This document shows, piece after piece, positions 9,118 to 17,935 of a DNA stretch of 64,000 nucleotides. Numbering within the stretch: the stretch's first letter is position 1; the number at the start of each line of letters is the position of its first letter. The position numbers were made by a program, and so were the translations under genes. The notes below the pieces were generated by a model, which had not been told where the DNA came from, ran no database searches, and worked only from the letters and a program-made list of their open reading frames with translations. Origin of the DNA: Synechococcus sp. A10-1-5-1 (GTDB lineage: Bacteria > Cyanobacteriota > Cyanobacteriia > PCC-6307 > Cyanobiaceae); the NCBI RefSeq assembly GCF_023115425.1, contig NZ_CP096032.1, forward strand, positions 1,240,001 through 1,304,000, in the 5' to 3' direction.

Positions 9118-10206
9118 ATGGGCAGCAGCTTCGGCGACCTCTTCCGCATCAGCACCTTCGGGGAATCCCATGGTGGTGGTGTTGGCGTGATCGTGGAGGG
9201 CTGTCCGCCGCGATTGGAACTCGACCTGGAGGCGATCCAGAGCGACTTGGATCGGCGCAAGCCAGGCCAAAGCAAAATCACCACCCCCCGCAAGGAAGAC
9301 GACCGGGTCGAAATCCTGAGTGGTCTGCTCGATGGGGTCACCCTCGGCACCCCGATCGCCATGGTGGTGCGCAACAAGGATCAGCGGCCGCAGGACTACA
9401 AGGAGATGGAGGTGGCTTTCCGCCCCTCCCACGCCGACGCCACCTACCAAGCCAAATACGGGATCCAGGCCCGCAGCGGCGGTGGACGCGCCTCCGCCAG
9501 GGAGACGATTGGCCGCGTGGCCGCCGGTGCCATTGCCAAACAGCTCCTGAGCAAAGCCCACGGCACCGAAGTCGTGGCTTGGGTCAAGCGGATTCATGAC
9601 ATCGAGGCGCAAGTCGATCCCGCCGCAGTGACCCTGGATGCCGTGGAACGCAACATCGTGCGCTGCCCCGATCCCGCTGTGGCAGAGCAGATGATCGAGC
9701 GCATCGAAGCGATTGGCCGCGAAGGGGATTCCTGCGGCGGAGTCATCGAGTGTGTGGTCCGCGGTGTTCCCGCCGGGTTGGGGATGCCCGTCTTCGACAA
9801 ACTCGAGGCGGATCTGGCGAAAGCGGTGATGTCACTGCCGGCCACCAAGGGCTTTGAGATTGGCTCTGGTTTTGCCGGAACCTTGCTGAAGGGCAGCGAA
9901 CACAACGATGCATTCCTGCCCACCGGTGATGGCACCCTGCACACCGCCACAAACAACTCCGGTGGGATTCAAGGGGGAATCAGCAACGGCGAAGCCATCG
10001 TGATTCGCGTGGCCTTCAAGCCGACAGCGACGATTCGAAAGGCTCAGCAAACGATCAACGCTCTCGGTGAAGCCACGACCCTGGAAGCAAAAGGTCGGCA
10101 CGACCCCTGCGTATTGCCCAGGGCCGTGCCGATGGTTGAAGCGATGGTCGCCCTCGTACTGGCTGACCACCTCCTGCGGCAGCAGGGTCAGTGCAGCCTC
10201 TGGTGA
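9118..10206 (+). CDS. aroC: Chorismate synthase
   Basis: Catalyses the last shikimate-pathway step, 5-enolpyruvylshikimate-3-phosphate to chorismate, using reduced FMN. Family signatures are all present in 362 aa: [15 protein letters not shown] near the N-terminus, the [15 protein letters not shown] segment around residue 120, and [13 protein letters not shown] near residue 280. The length is normal. It converges on the histone-like gene with 7 bp between stops, so there is no room for a separate terminator. Confidence 0.97.
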   Translation: MGSSFGDLFRISTFGESHGGGVGVIVEGCPPRLELDLEAIQSDLDRRKPGQSKITTPRKEDDRVEILSGLLDGVTLGTPIAMVVRNKDQRPQDYKEMEVAFRPSHADATYQAKYGIQARSGGGRASARETIGRVAAGAIAKQLLSKAHGTEVVAWVKRIHDIEAQVDPAAVTLDAVERNIVRCPDPAVAEQMIERIEAIGREGDSCGGVIECVVRGVPAGLGMPVFDKLEADLAKAVMSLPATKGFEIGSGFAGTLLKGSEHNDAFLPTGDGTLHTATNNSGGIQGGISNGEAIVIRVAFKPTATIRKAQQTINALGEATTLEAKGRHDPCVLPRAVPMVEAMVALVLADHLLRQQGQCSLW

Positions 10207-10213
10207 GAACGAG

Positions 10214-10882
10214 TCAACGCAAGCTGGTCAGCTGAGCGGCTCCGTTACTGCCATTGGTGGAGGGTGCCCCGCCCAAACGGCCGACCGCTTTCGCCATCCG
10301 CTTTGCCACTGAACCGCCAGCTCGGGTCACTCCGGTCTTCTTCACCGGGTTGCGTGCAGCTTTCTTCGCCACTGGCTTGGCCTTCGGCGCAACCTTGGGT
10401 TTAGCTGCTGCTGCCGGCTTGGCCTTCGCCTTAGCCGCAGTACTCGCTGCTTTCTTGGGGGCAGCTTTCTTGACAGCTGTGGTCTTGGCGGCTGGCTTGG
10501 CCTTCACGGCGGCCCGCTTGGTGGTGGTTGGCGATGTTTTTTTAGCTGAGGCCTTCTTGGGGGCCGCTTTCTTCGGAGCTGCCTTGCTGATGCTGCTGCG
10601 GCTGCGATGGCTCAGGATCAGTGCCCATTCCGCATCCGAGAGATTCGCAGGCTTGGCGCCATGGGCGTTGGCGAGCTTGGCCGCTTTCTCAATATCGGAA
10701 ATGAGGTTTTTCCAGGAGGTCGCGAAGCGCTTGTCGGATTGCGACTTGGCACCGCTTTCAACCAGGGTCTCGACAACCCCGGCTGCGGTGACTTTCTTGC
10801 GGCGGCGATTGAAGATCTCCTTTTGGAGCTGAGCGATCAGAGCATCAGCTTTATCGCTCAACTTGATGGTGAGTTGAGACAT
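10214..10882 (-). CDS. Lys/Ala-rich histone-H1-like protein with a small N-terminal domain
   Basis: The first ~95 of 222 residues form a compact, charged helical domain beginning SQLTIKLSDKADALIAQLQ, with a VVETLVESG helix that recalls ribbon-helix-helix-like folds (weak impression). From about residue 96 to 205 the sequence is almost entirely Ala, Lys and Pro with repeated KKAAPKK-type units, as in eukaryotic H1 tails and bacterial AlgP/HctB-type DNA-binding proteins. It probably binds nucleic acid, as nucleoid protein or RNA-associated factor; this is inference. The tail DNA is low-complexity and prone to length change between strains. Alternatives are a ribosome-associated or purely structural protein. 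Confidence 0.7.
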   Translation of the reverse strand: MSQLTIKLSDKADALIAQLQKEIFNRRRKKVTAAGVVETLVESGAKSQSDKRFATSWKNLISDIEKAAKLANAHGAKPANLSDAEWALILSHRSRSSISKAAPKKAAPKKASAKKTSPTTTKRAAVKAKPAAKTTAVKKAAPKKAASTAAKAKAKPAAAAKPKVAPKAKPVAKKAARNPVKKTGVTRAGGSVAKRMAKAVGRLGGAPSTNGSNGAAQLTSLR

Positions 10883-10921
10883 AGATCGAAAGACGTCTAT
10901 CTCATGAGTAACACTCTGGTC

Positions 10922-11620
10922 TCAATCTGACAACAAGCGGCCATCGGCTCGCTCTTCGAGCCATGCGAGCAATGCGGTCAATCCAGGGCGCAATCGAGGC
11001 GGTTCGTGCGGAGCCAGAGACGTCTCAAACAAGCTGCCCCCCAGGGCAACTGCATCCACACCGGACTCAAACCAGAGGCGTGCATCCATGGCTGACAACC
11101 CACCAGCCGCAATGCAGTAAGGCAATGGCGACAGGGGGCCTGCAAGCGAAGACCAATAGCTCGGGCCCACACTGCTGGCCGGGAAGAGCTTCACCGCTGG
11201 CGCTCCGAGAGCCTGGGCCTTCGCCACTTCCGATGGGGTGTACACACCGGGGACCAGGGTGATGCCGTCCTGCTGGGCTTGAGCCAAAAGTTGAGGCTCA
11301 AGGATCGGGGACACCACGTAGTCCAGACCGGCTTCTTCTGCTGCGGCCAAGCCCTGGAGACAACGGACCGAGGCAGCACCGAGGCGAAGCGCGGGAAAGC
11401 GCTGACGCAGGTCAACCGCAAGCTCCACCCAGGCGGGTGTCAGGGTCACGGCCAACTCGACGTGGCGCAGCCCGGCATCAACCAGTTGGCTCAGCTGCTC
11501 TTGAGCCGAACGGAGCTCAGACACACGAAGCACCGCCAGCACAGGCTGGCGGTGCAATCCCTTCAGGAGACCAGAAGGATCTGAGGGGAGGACCTCAGAC
11601 GTATTCGGCGACGCGAACAT
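10922..11620 (-). CDS. KDPG/KHG aldolase family protein (Eda-like)
   Basis: A class I aldolase fold of 232 aa. It has the PVLAVLRV strand with Arg32, HVELAVTL with the catalytic-type Glu55, VPGVYTPSE, and the Schiff-base Lys144 in AVKLFPASS, so it should cleave or form a 2-keto-3-deoxy acid phosphate. The usual EVTLR pattern, with Arg four residues after the Glu, is replaced here (Thr59), so the substrate may not be KDPG itself. The start overlaps the end of ftsH by 26 bp on the same strand, implying translational coupling. Confidence 0.75.
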   Translation of the reverse strand: MFASPNTSEVLPSDPSGLLKGLHRQPVLAVLRVSELRSAQEQLSQLVDAGLRHVELAVTLTPAWVELAVDLRQRFPALRLGAASVRCLQGLAAAEEAGLDYVVSPILEPQLLAQAQQDGITLVPGVYTPSEVAKAQALGAPAVKLFPASSVGPSYWSSLAGPLSPLPYCIAAGGLSAMDARLWFESGVDAVALGGSLFETSLAPHEPPRLRPGLTALLAWLEERADGRLLSD

Positions 11621-13439
11621 CGCTTCGGATCAACAGCTCTTGAAGATCCTCAGCATCGACGGTCTCGCGCTCCACCAGCATCTCGGCGAGCTCATCGAGC
11701 ACGCTGCGATTGCCGTTGAGAACCGCAGTCGCCCGCTTGTAGGCCTCGGCCACCAGCAGACTCACCTCTTCATCGATGGCGGCGGCGGTGTCCTCGGAGA
11801 AATCACGCTCCGAGGCGATGTCACGACCGAGGAACATTCCGCCTTGGCTGCGACCCAGGGCGACCGGACCGAGACGATCACTCATGCCAAAGCGAGTCAC
11901 CATTTGACGGGCGACTCGAGCGACCTGCTGGAGGTCGTTGGAGGCACCCGTGGTGACTTCGTCTTCGCCGTAGACGATTTCTTCGGCAACTCGGCCGCCA
12001 AGAGCAACGGCCATCTGGTTGTGCAGATAGGCACGGGAGTACAGGCCCGATTCCATGCGCTCTTCACTGGGGGTGAAGAAGGTCAGACCACCGGCGTTGC
12101 CGCGGGGGATGATCGAAATCTTCTGCACGGGGTCGTAGTCGGGCATCAAGGCACCGACCAGAGCATGTCCCGCTTCGTGATAAGCCACGAGGCGCTTGCG
12201 CTTCTCACTCATCACCCGATCCTTCTTCTCAGGACCAGCCATGACCCGCTCAATCGCATCATTCACTTCGTCCATCGAGACTTCGGTGAGCTGACGGCGA
12301 GCGGCAAGGATTGCGGCCTCGTTCAGAAGGTTGGCGAGATCAGCACCGGTGTAACCGGGGGTACGGCGAGCGATCTTGTCGAGATCGACGTCCTTGGAGA
12401 GCGTTTTGCCGCGGGCATGGACGCCAAGGATCTGAAGACGACCGGCGTAATCGGGGCGATCCACCACCACCTGGCGATCAAATCGGCCGGGACGCATCAG
12501 CGCCGCATCCAACACGTCAGGGCGGTTGGTTGCCGCAACGATGATGATTCCGGTATTGCCCTCAAAGCCATCCATCTCCGTGAGGAGCTGGTTGAGGGTT
12601 TGCTCGCGCTCGTCATTGCCGCCGCCGAGGCCAGCGCCGCGCTGACGACCCACGGCGTCGATCTCGTCAATGAAGACGATGCAAGGGGCGTTCTTCTTGG
12701 CCTGCTCAAACAGGTCACGGACGCGGCTGGCGCCCACACCGACGAACATTTCGACGAACTCCGAACCGGAGATCGAGAAGAAGGGAACCCCAGCTTCGCC
12801 TGCAACAGCCTTGGCCAGCAGGGTTTTACCGGTACCCGGAGGGCCCACTAACAGAACACCCTTGGGGATCTTGGCGCCGACTGCGGTGAAGCGATCGGGG
12901 TTCTTGAGGAAGTCGACGACCTCGGTCAACTCGAGCTTGGCGCCTTCGATGCCGGCAACATCACCAAAGGTGACTTGGGTCTCGGGCTCCATCTGAACCC
13001 GGGCCTTGCTCTTGCCGAAGTTCATGGCGGGGTTCCCGCCACCGCCCTGGGCACGGCGGAGCAGGAAGAAGAGGCCACCCAGCAGAAGCAGGGGGAAAAT
13101 CAGGGAACCCACGGCTTGCTGCCAAGCCTGGGGCTGACGGGAAGGCTCAACAGCGATGTCGACCTTATGGCCTTCCAGGAGCTTGAGCAGATCCTTGTCA
13201 GGGGCAAGGTTGACAACGGCACGCTGACCGTCGTTTTCCACGACTTGGGCGGTGCCCCGATCAGGAGCAATCAGGACCCGGGACACCTCATTGGCTTCAA
13301 CGGCTTCAACGAAGTCGCTGTAGCGCAGGGTGCGTGGCGCATTGGCGGGATCTGGACGATCCAGGAACGCCGTACCCACGGCGATCACCACTACGGCTAA
13401 AAGGACGTAAAGCCCTGCATTGCGCCAGCGCTTCTTCAC
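11595..13439 (-). CDS. ftsH: ATP-dependent zinc metalloprotease FtsH (FtsH3-like)
   Basis: A membrane AAA+ protease; thylakoid FtsH complexes degrade photodamaged D1. The 614-aa protein has TM1 around residues 10-25, a lumenal/periplasmic domain, TM2 around 112-127, Walker A GPPGTGKT at 199-206, Walker [10 protein letters not shown] near 254-262, an arginine-finger region RPGRFDRQ, and the zinc motif HEAGH at 421-425. The N-terminus [14 protein letters not shown] resembles the Synechocystis FtsH3 (slr1604) group from memory, rather than FtsH2. It is followed on the same strand by the Eda-like gene. Confidence 0.95.
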   Translation of the reverse strand: MKKRWRNAGLYVLLAVVVIAVGTAFLDRPDPANAPRTLRYSDFVEAVEANEVSRVLIAPDRGTAQVVENDGQRAVVNLAPDKDLLKLLEGHKVDIAVEPSRQPQAWQQAVGSLIFPLLLLGGLFFLLRRAQGGGGNPAMNFGKSKARVQMEPETQVTFGDVAGIEGAKLELTEVVDFLKNPDRFTAVGAKIPKGVLLVGPPGTGKTLLAKAVAGEAGVPFFSISGSEFVEMFVGVGASRVRDLFEQAKKNAPCIVFIDEIDAVGRQRGAGLGGGNDEREQTLNQLLTEMDGFEGNTGIIIVAATNRPDVLDAALMRPGRFDRQVVVDRPDYAGRLQILGVHARGKTLSKDVDLDKIARRTPGYTGADLANLLNEAAILAARRQLTEVSMDEVNDAIERVMAGPEKKDRVMSEKRKRLVAYHEAGHALVGALMPDYDPVQKISIIPRGNAGGLTFFTPSEERMESGLYSRAYLHNQMAVALGGRVAEEIVYGEDEVTTGASNDLQQVARVARQMVTRFGMSDRLGPVALGRSQGGMFLGRDIASERDFSEDTAAAIDEEVSLLVAEAYKRATAVLNGNRSVLDELAEMLVERETVDAEDLQELLIRSDVRVAEYV

Positions 13440-13488
13440 TTGGTTCTCCGCTCGATCGAGGACAGTGATTAAGGAATGTTAACCGGAC

Positions 13489-14658
13489 TCAGGCAGCTGA
13501 GCGCAGAACCTCGACAACGCTCTTGAAAGCGAACCATTCGGGAATTTCTTCGCCACCGCGCAGCATCTGGCGGAACTGGGTGCCACTCAGCTTCCTGACG
13601 TGCAGGCCGCGGGCGTCAGCATGCTCGGCGGTCACGTAGCCCTCTTCCTCGGTGTAGACGAGGTTCAAGGACGGAACGGTCTCCATCCCCAGTTCAGGAG
13701 CGTTCTCGCGGGCGAAGTCCTGAGCCTGGTATGCGCCGTAAAAGTCTTCACCGCTGATGGAGGACTTACAGCCGGCCATGTCGCGGCCAATGATGAAGTG
13801 GGTGCAGCCGTAGTTCTTGCGGATGATCATGTGCTGCAACGCCTCACGGGGTCCAGCCATGTGCATCGAGTAGGGGAGATACGCCCAGCGGATGCGGGGG
13901 TTGTTCACTTCAGCGGCCAGGCGCTCATAGGTCTGGAAGCGAACAGCGCCGGGGATGTCGTCGTCCTGGGTGGGGCCGCAGGTGGGGTGCACCAACACGA
14001 CACCTTGGTCGCTCACATTGGTGGCATCCAGGGCCCGGGTGAAGAGCTCGTAGTGCGCACGGTGGATGGGGTTGCGGCACTGGAAGGCCACCACGTCCTG
14101 GCCCTCGGGCAGGTTCGCGCGCACCTCAGCGGGGGTCTTACAGGGGAAGACGCGCTCGGGCAGCTCCAGGCCTTGAATCGAACCGCCCAGGTAGAAGCGA
14201 CCGCGCTCGGTGGCGATCATCTTCACCGCCGGGTGCTCCAGAGAGGACGTGCCGTAGCAGCCCACGGCCTCACGGGCCTTGTCGGGCTCCCACTTGCTCT
14301 CAACGGTCATCACGGCCAGCTCTTGACCGCGGTAGGTCAGCAGCAGCTTCTGGCCGACGGCGATGTCGTCGCGATCGGTGTCCATCACGATCGGTAGACC
14401 GAAAAGGAGGCCGCTAGTGGTGCGGTTCTTCTCGACCACCGAAAGGTAGTCGTCCTGGTGCATGAAGCCGCGCAGGGGCGAGAAGCCACCCACCATCAGC
14501 AGCTCAACGTCACAGGCATTGCGGTCGGAGCACTCGACCACGTGGTCCACGCCGGCCTTGACCGCCTCGCGCTGCTCCTCAGGCACCCGCAGGTCCACGA
14601 GGGTGCCGCCGTGGGGAGCGATCAAACCCTGACGGGGTGCTGCAGCTGCGGTGGTCAT
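13489..14658 (-). CDS. sat: Sulfate adenylyltransferase (ATP sulfurylase)
   Basis: Activates sulfate to adenosine 5'-phosphosulfate, the first step of assimilation. Monofunctional ATP-sulfurylase signatures are clear: FSPLRGFM, the ATP-binding FQCRNPIHRAHYEL, VHPTCGPTQDDDIPGAVR, and GRDMAGCKSS near the C-terminus. About 389 aa, normal for the homo-oligomeric type. ATG 14658 (MTTAAAAPRQG) is preferred; an in-frame ATG at 14679 would add seven residues. It lies downstream of psbO and its terminator on the same strand. Confidence 0.94.
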   Translation of the reverse strand: MTTAAAAPRQGLIAPHGGTLVDLRVPEEQREAVKAGVDHVVECSDRNACDVELLMVGGFSPLRGFMHQDDYLSVVEKNRTTSGLLFGLPIVMDTDRDDIAVGQKLLLTYRGQELAVMTVESKWEPDKAREAVGCYGTSSLEHPAVKMIATERGRFYLGGSIQGLELPERVFPCKTPAEVRANLPEGQDVVAFQCRNPIHRAHYELFTRALDATNVSDQGVVLVHPTCGPTQDDDIPGAVRFQTYERLAAEVNNPRIRWAYLPYSMHMAGPREALQHMIIRKNYGCTHFIIGRDMAGCKSSISGEDFYGAYQAQDFARENAPELGMETVPSLNLVYTEEEGYVTAEHADARGLHVRKLSGTQFRQMLRGGEEIPEWFAFKSVVEVLRSAA

Positions 14659-14713
14659 GGCGGCGCGGAGTGGATCCAATGCCGGCGATTCTCCCAGAGC
14701 ACTCGAGAAGCCA

Positions 14714-14740
14714 TAAAAAAGAGGGCTCCGAAGAGCCCCC
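14714..14740 (-). terminator. Intrinsic terminator of psbO
   Basis: Read on the reverse strand, an 8-bp stem (14733-14740 with 14721-14728) with a TTCG loop is followed by a run of six Ts (14715-14720). It sits about 30 bp after the psbO stop codon and before sat. Confidence 0.88.
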
Positions 14741-14769
14741 TAATCAAGCGTTCTGAGTCCGGAGAGGGA

Positions 14770-15588
14770 TCAGGCCTTCTCGAGGCGGCCGTAGAGCTGG
14801 CCAACGATCTTGACGTCGACGGGGTCATGGCTGCCCATGTCGGTGTCAGAGGGCTGAACAGCGGTGAAGACGCCGGCGAACTCACCGGTGGAAGCATCCA
14901 CCTTGGTGATCGAGAGGTTCATCTCACCGGTGCCGTCGATGTAGCGCTTGCTGTTCTCGCGGGCCAGCTCGTCGTCCTGACCGTTCAGAGCGATCAGGCC
15001 TTGGGCGTACTGAACGCCGGTGGTCAGCGCACGGCCCTTGGGATCAAGGAAGTTGGAGGTGCGGTAGCTGGGGACGCGATAGGCGCCATTGAGGTCGGTG
15101 CTGGTGCTGATGGCGGTGCCGTCAGCGGTGGCGTCGAGCTCCTTTGAGGAGAAGGTGAAGGGCACCTCCTCACCACCGGGCAGCAGCACGGTGACGATCT
15201 GGAAGTCGATGCCGCCCATCTCCTTGAAATTGATGCCGTTGCCGGTCACCGCCAGGTCGCCATAGACCTGATCAAGGCTGGTGGTGAAGCGAGTCAGAAT
15301 CTTGGTGGCCACAAACTGGGCCTCCTGACGCTTGTTGGCGGGCTCGCCCTTCACATACACCTCAGCGGGGTGCATGCAGACCTCGCGCAGCTGGTACTTG
15401 GTGTTGCTGTCGAGGGGGATGGAGCCGCGGGCGGAATCCGGGAGGGTCGGGCAATCGTTAGCCAGACCGGTGTTGTGGATGTCGTCGTAGGTCAGATCGG
15501 CCCGATCAACAGCCTTTGCGCCGCTGCAAGCAGTCACAAGGGTCAAACAAAGGGCCAGCACGACGGCCAGCAAAGGACGGAAACGCAT
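14770..15588 (-). CDS. psbO: Photosystem II manganese-stabilizing protein PsbO
   Basis: The extrinsic lumenal 33-kDa protein that stabilises the oxygen-evolving Mn cluster. The 272-aa precursor has a hydrophobic signal segment over residues 5-21 and a mature start expected around VDRADLTYDDI. Family motifs TYDDIHNTGLAN, GGIDFQIVTVLLPGGEEVPF, VPSYRTSNFLDPKGR and TGEFAGVFTAVQPSDTDMG are present, as are the two mature Cys residues of the conserved disulphide. The signal ends in LVTACSGAKA, which also fits a lipobox. In the 142-bp upstream space a reverse-strand TAGTAT around 15645-15650 could be a -10 element. Confidence 0.96.
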   Translation of the reverse strand: MRFRPLLAVVLALCLTLVTACSGAKAVDRADLTYDDIHNTGLANDCPTLPDSARGSIPLDSNTKYQLREVCMHPAEVYVKGEPANKRQEAQFVATKILTRFTTSLDQVYGDLAVTGNGINFKEMGGIDFQIVTVLLPGGEEVPFTFSSKELDATADGTAISTSTDLNGAYRVPSYRTSNFLDPKGRALTTGVQYAQGLIALNGQDDELARENSKRYIDGTGEMNLSITKVDASTGEFAGVFTAVQPSDTDMGSHDPVDVKIVGQLYGRLEKA

Positions 15589-15730
15589 GGGGGAGAAACC
15601 GGTCTGGCGGGGAAAACCTCAGGGATGGGGTACGCCCGATCGGGATACTACCGGTGCAAAACGCCCATTCCGCGTACCATGTCGCGGCTCTCAACAACCT
15701 GTATGCGAGAGCGGCTGAATTAATCCCTGT

Positions 15731-16069
15731 ATGAGCGACGCCAGCACCACCTCCCAGATCGACGACAGCTTGGTCCGAGGCGACTGGGAGGCCCGGCTGA
15801 GTTCAGAGCTGGAGAGCCTGGAGGAGCTGGCCGCCGAGGTTGATGGAGAAGCCCAGGCCCTGCTGCTGCTGCTCCGTCGCCTGGAGGAACTGCATCGGAC
15901 GATCCAGGACGGCGCCTTCCGCTCAAGCCTCCCGTCCGATCGCGGAGAGCTCTTCAATTTGTTGAAAGGCATGGAGAAGAGCGGCGGCTGGCCCTACATC
16001 CCCAGGCTTCAGCTGAGGACCTTCATGGACCTGCTGCAGAACGACGACGACTCAGCCCTGGCCGCCTGA
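15731..16069 (+). CDS. Conserved cyanobacterial protein of unknown function
   Basis: The 112-aa protein is not one I can name. Residues 20-60 are Glu/Leu-rich and likely form a coiled-coil or helical hairpin; the C-terminal half contains LPSDRGELFNLLKGM and GGWPYIPRLQLRTFMDLLQ, which look conserved and globular. No membrane segment or signal peptide. It is divergent from psbO and converges on coaBC, overlapping its 3' end by 18 bp. Confidence 0.7.
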   Translation: MSDASTTSQIDDSLVRGDWEARLSSELESLEELAAEVDGEAQALLLLLRRLEELHRTIQDGAFRSSLPSDRGELFNLLKGMEKSGGWPYIPRLQLRTFMDLLQNDDDSALAA

Positions 16070-17305
16070 AGAGGCAGCCAGTGCACTGAGCAGCCGATGG
16101 GCCAGGGCGAGCTTGCTGGCCAGCTCAACACGCTCGACTGCCGCACCGGGGCCGAGGATCCAACCCTCGTTGGAGAGGCTGCCAAAACCGGCCCCTGGCG
16201 CATCAATCGGGTTGGCAAAGAGCAAATCACAACCTTTGCGCGCCAGCTTGGCTTGCGCCTGCGGGAACACATCACCGGTGTGGGCTGCGAAACCCAGGAT
16301 CACCTGGCCTGCGGGGCGACGATCCACCAGAGCACGCAGGAGATCGGGCACAGGCTCCCAGCCCGCCTCCATCGCGAGCGCGAGGGCCTGCTTATCGGGC
16401 TTGTGACTGAAGCGCTGCTTGGGACGGTGGTCAGCGACTGCCGCGGACATGGCAATGGCACTGGCCTGGGGCTGGAGCTCCTCAAGACACTCCTGAAGCT
16501 CGGCTCCGGTCTCAATCGGATGGCAGTGCACACCCTCAAGCCAGGCCGGCTCGACCTGGAGGGGCCCATGCACCAAATCCACCTCAGCGCCGCGTAGACG
16601 CGCAGCCTGAGCGAGTAAGACCCCCATGCGCCCGGTACTGGGATTACTCACGCAGCGGGCTGGATCCAACCACTCCCGCGTCGGCCCAGCGCTCACCAGC
16701 AGGCGGCGTCCTGTCCAATCGCGCTGCCACCCCCAGGTCGCGAGGGACTCCAGCGCGAGCAGTAACGACGCGGGCTCGGCCATGCGCCCGGCCCCTTCCC
16801 GGTCACAGGCCAGCAGACCTTCAGCGGGCCCCAAAGGCAACACCCGCTCGAAATGCTGAAGGGTTTGCCAATTGCGGAGAACCCCAGGGGAACTCCACAT
16901 GGCGGTGTTCATGGCCGCAGCCGCCAACACCGGAGCTTCGGTGGCCAGCAACACTGATGCCAAGAGGGTGTCCCCGAGCCCATAGACCCAACGCCCCAGG
17001 CTGGTGGCCGAGAGCGGAGCCAACAGCACCAGCTCTGCCCACTCCGCCAGTTCCACATGCAGTGGGCGAGCGGCGGTGTGGCTCCACTGGTCCGCGTCGA
17101 GGTAGCAGCGCTGACGACTCAGGCTCGCAAGCGCCACCGGACTGACCAGCTGCGCGGCGCTGGGGGTCAAGACGCAACGCACCTCTGCTCCGCGCTTCGC
17201 CAGAGCACTGACCACCAGTGGGAGCTTGACCGCAGCAATGCTGCCGCTGATCCCCACCAGCACACGACGTCCCTTGAGGGGATCGGCCAGGGGCTCAGTC
17301 CTCAT
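16052..17305 (-). CDS. coaBC: Bifunctional phosphopantothenoylcysteine decarboxylase/phosphopantothenate-cysteine ligase
   Basis: Two consecutive steps of coenzyme A synthesis. The N-terminal CoaC flavoprotein half shows RRVLVGISGSIAAVK, a conserved His-containing LHVELAEWAE, and LAAAAMNTAMWSSP (substrate-clamp motif). The CoaB half begins near RRLLVSAGPTREWLDPARCVSNPSTGRMG and contains AAVADHRPKQ and an NPI segment late in the protein. ATG 17305 (about 417 aa) overlaps the end of the DUF2555 gene by 11 bp; the frame remains open upstream to 17368 but that part overlaps the DUF2555 gene. Confidence 0.93.
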   Translation of the reverse strand: MRTEPLADPLKGRRVLVGISGSIAAVKLPLVVSALAKRGAEVRCVLTPSAAQLVSPVALASLSRQRCYLDADQWSHTAARPLHVELAEWAELVLLAPLSATSLGRWVYGLGDTLLASVLLATEAPVLAAAAMNTAMWSSPGVLRNWQTLQHFERVLPLGPAEGLLACDREGAGRMAEPASLLLALESLATWGWQRDWTGRRLLVSAGPTREWLDPARCVSNPSTGRMGVLLAQAARLRGAEVDLVHGPLQVEPAWLEGVHCHPIETGAELQECLEELQPQASAIAMSAAVADHRPKQRFSHKPDKQALALAMEAGWEPVPDLLRALVDRRPAGQVILGFAAHTGDVFPQAQAKLARKGCDLLFANPIDAPGAGFGSLSNEGWILGPGAAVERVELASKLALAHRLLSALAASSGGQG

Positions 17306-17516
17306 CAAAAGGTTCTTGATCGACCAAATGCACGTAGGGACGCGCCAGCTCCGGACGGTGAATGGCAATCGCCCGCAGCAGGTGCCAATCGTTCAACGCC
17401 GCAAAGGGGGTGGAGTAGTCATCGTCATCCAGACGACGCCCCAATTCCTCCATCGAGGCCTCGGTCTGCGCAGCGATCAACTCAGGGGTAATGGAGGCGG
17501 AATCGGTCATGGCCAT
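17295..17516 (-). CDS. DUF2555 family protein
   Basis: A 73-aa acidic soluble protein. The stretch EELGRRLDDDDYSTPF followed by LNDWHLLRAIAIHRPELARPYVHL matches what I remember of the cyanobacteria-specific DUF2555. Function unknown. Translationally coupled to coaBC by an 11-bp overlap. The alternative start ATG at 17510 would shorten it by two residues. Confidence 0.8.
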   Translation of the reverse strand: MAMTDSASITPELIAAQTEASMEELGRRLDDDDYSTPFAALNDWHLLRAIAIHRPELARPYVHLVDQEPFDED

Positions 17517-17565
17517 TGAGGACTGATAAGTTCTGGCCAGGACAAGGATCCTTCCTGGTCTTTGG

Positions 17566-17638
17566 GGGGAATTAGCTCAGCTGGTAGAGCGCTGCGATCG
17601 CACCGCAGAGGTCAGGGGTTCGAGTCCCCTATTCTCCA
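17566..17638 (+). tRNA. tRNA-Ala(CGC)
   Basis: A 73-nt cloverleaf. The acceptor GGGGAAT pairs with ATTCTCC (one G-U), the D arm carries AGCTCAGCTGGTAGAGC, the anticodon stem CTGCG/CGCAG encloses the loop ATCGCAC with anticodon CGC, and the T arm is GGGGTTCGAGTCCCC. The discriminator is A and CCA is not encoded. It reads alanine GCG codons. Confidence 0.95.
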
Positions 17639-17670
17639 TCCACCCTTGAAATCCCTGCACGGATCTGGCC

Positions 17671-17832
17671 ATGAACTGGAAACCAGAAGCAGAGGTCAAA
17701 CTCAAGGAGATCCCTTTTTTTGTGCGTCCCGCCGTACGCAAGCGCATCGAAGCAATGGCCACTGAGGCCGGCTTAGATCTGATCGACGAAGCCTTTTTCG
17801 ACGACGCCAAGGCCAAATTCGGCCAGAAGTAA
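17671..17832 (+). CDS. Stand-alone PCP_red domain mini-protein
   Basis: A 53-aa frame starting MNWKPEAEVKLKEIPFFVRP and ending in DEAFFDDAKAKFGQK. It resembles the small C-terminal PCP_red domain of ChlB/BchB, the light-independent protochlorophyllide reductase subunit, including the IPFFVRP-x-VRKRIE core, but here it stands alone. The presence of such single-domain proteins in cyanobacteria is known to me; their role is not. It lies 32 bp after tRNA-Ala and is followed by a weak hairpin. Confidence 0.8.
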   Translation: MNWKPEAEVKLKEIPFFVRPAVRKRIEAMATEAGLDLIDEAFFDDAKAKFGQK

Positions 17833-17842
17833 GCCGCCCTTG

Positions 17843-17859
17843 AACCCTTGTGGGGTTTT
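17843..17859 (+). terminator. Weak possible terminator after the PCP_red mini-gene
   Basis: A 5-bp stem AACCC/GGGTT (17843-17847 with 17853-17857) is followed by Ts. It is short, so termination efficiency is doubtful. Confidence 0.35.
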
Positions 17860-17935
17860 GCGTGCTGGCTGCGGCCCGGTCTCTGCTAAAGGGCGATGGG
17901 GTAAAAGGGTTTAGCTTTCGAGACCTTTCCCGCTC

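Noticed and set aside
10254-10832. Forward Ala/Phe/Leu-rich frame opposite the histone-like gene
   Set aside because: It is the antisense of the Lys/Ala repeats; looks membrane-like only because of composition.
11640-12851. 403-codon forward frame opposite ftsH
   Set aside because: Lies entirely within the AAA/protease coding region on the other strand; no independent motif.
13600-14397. 265-codon forward frame inside sat
   Set aside because: Antisense shadow of ATP sulfurylase, no conserved features.
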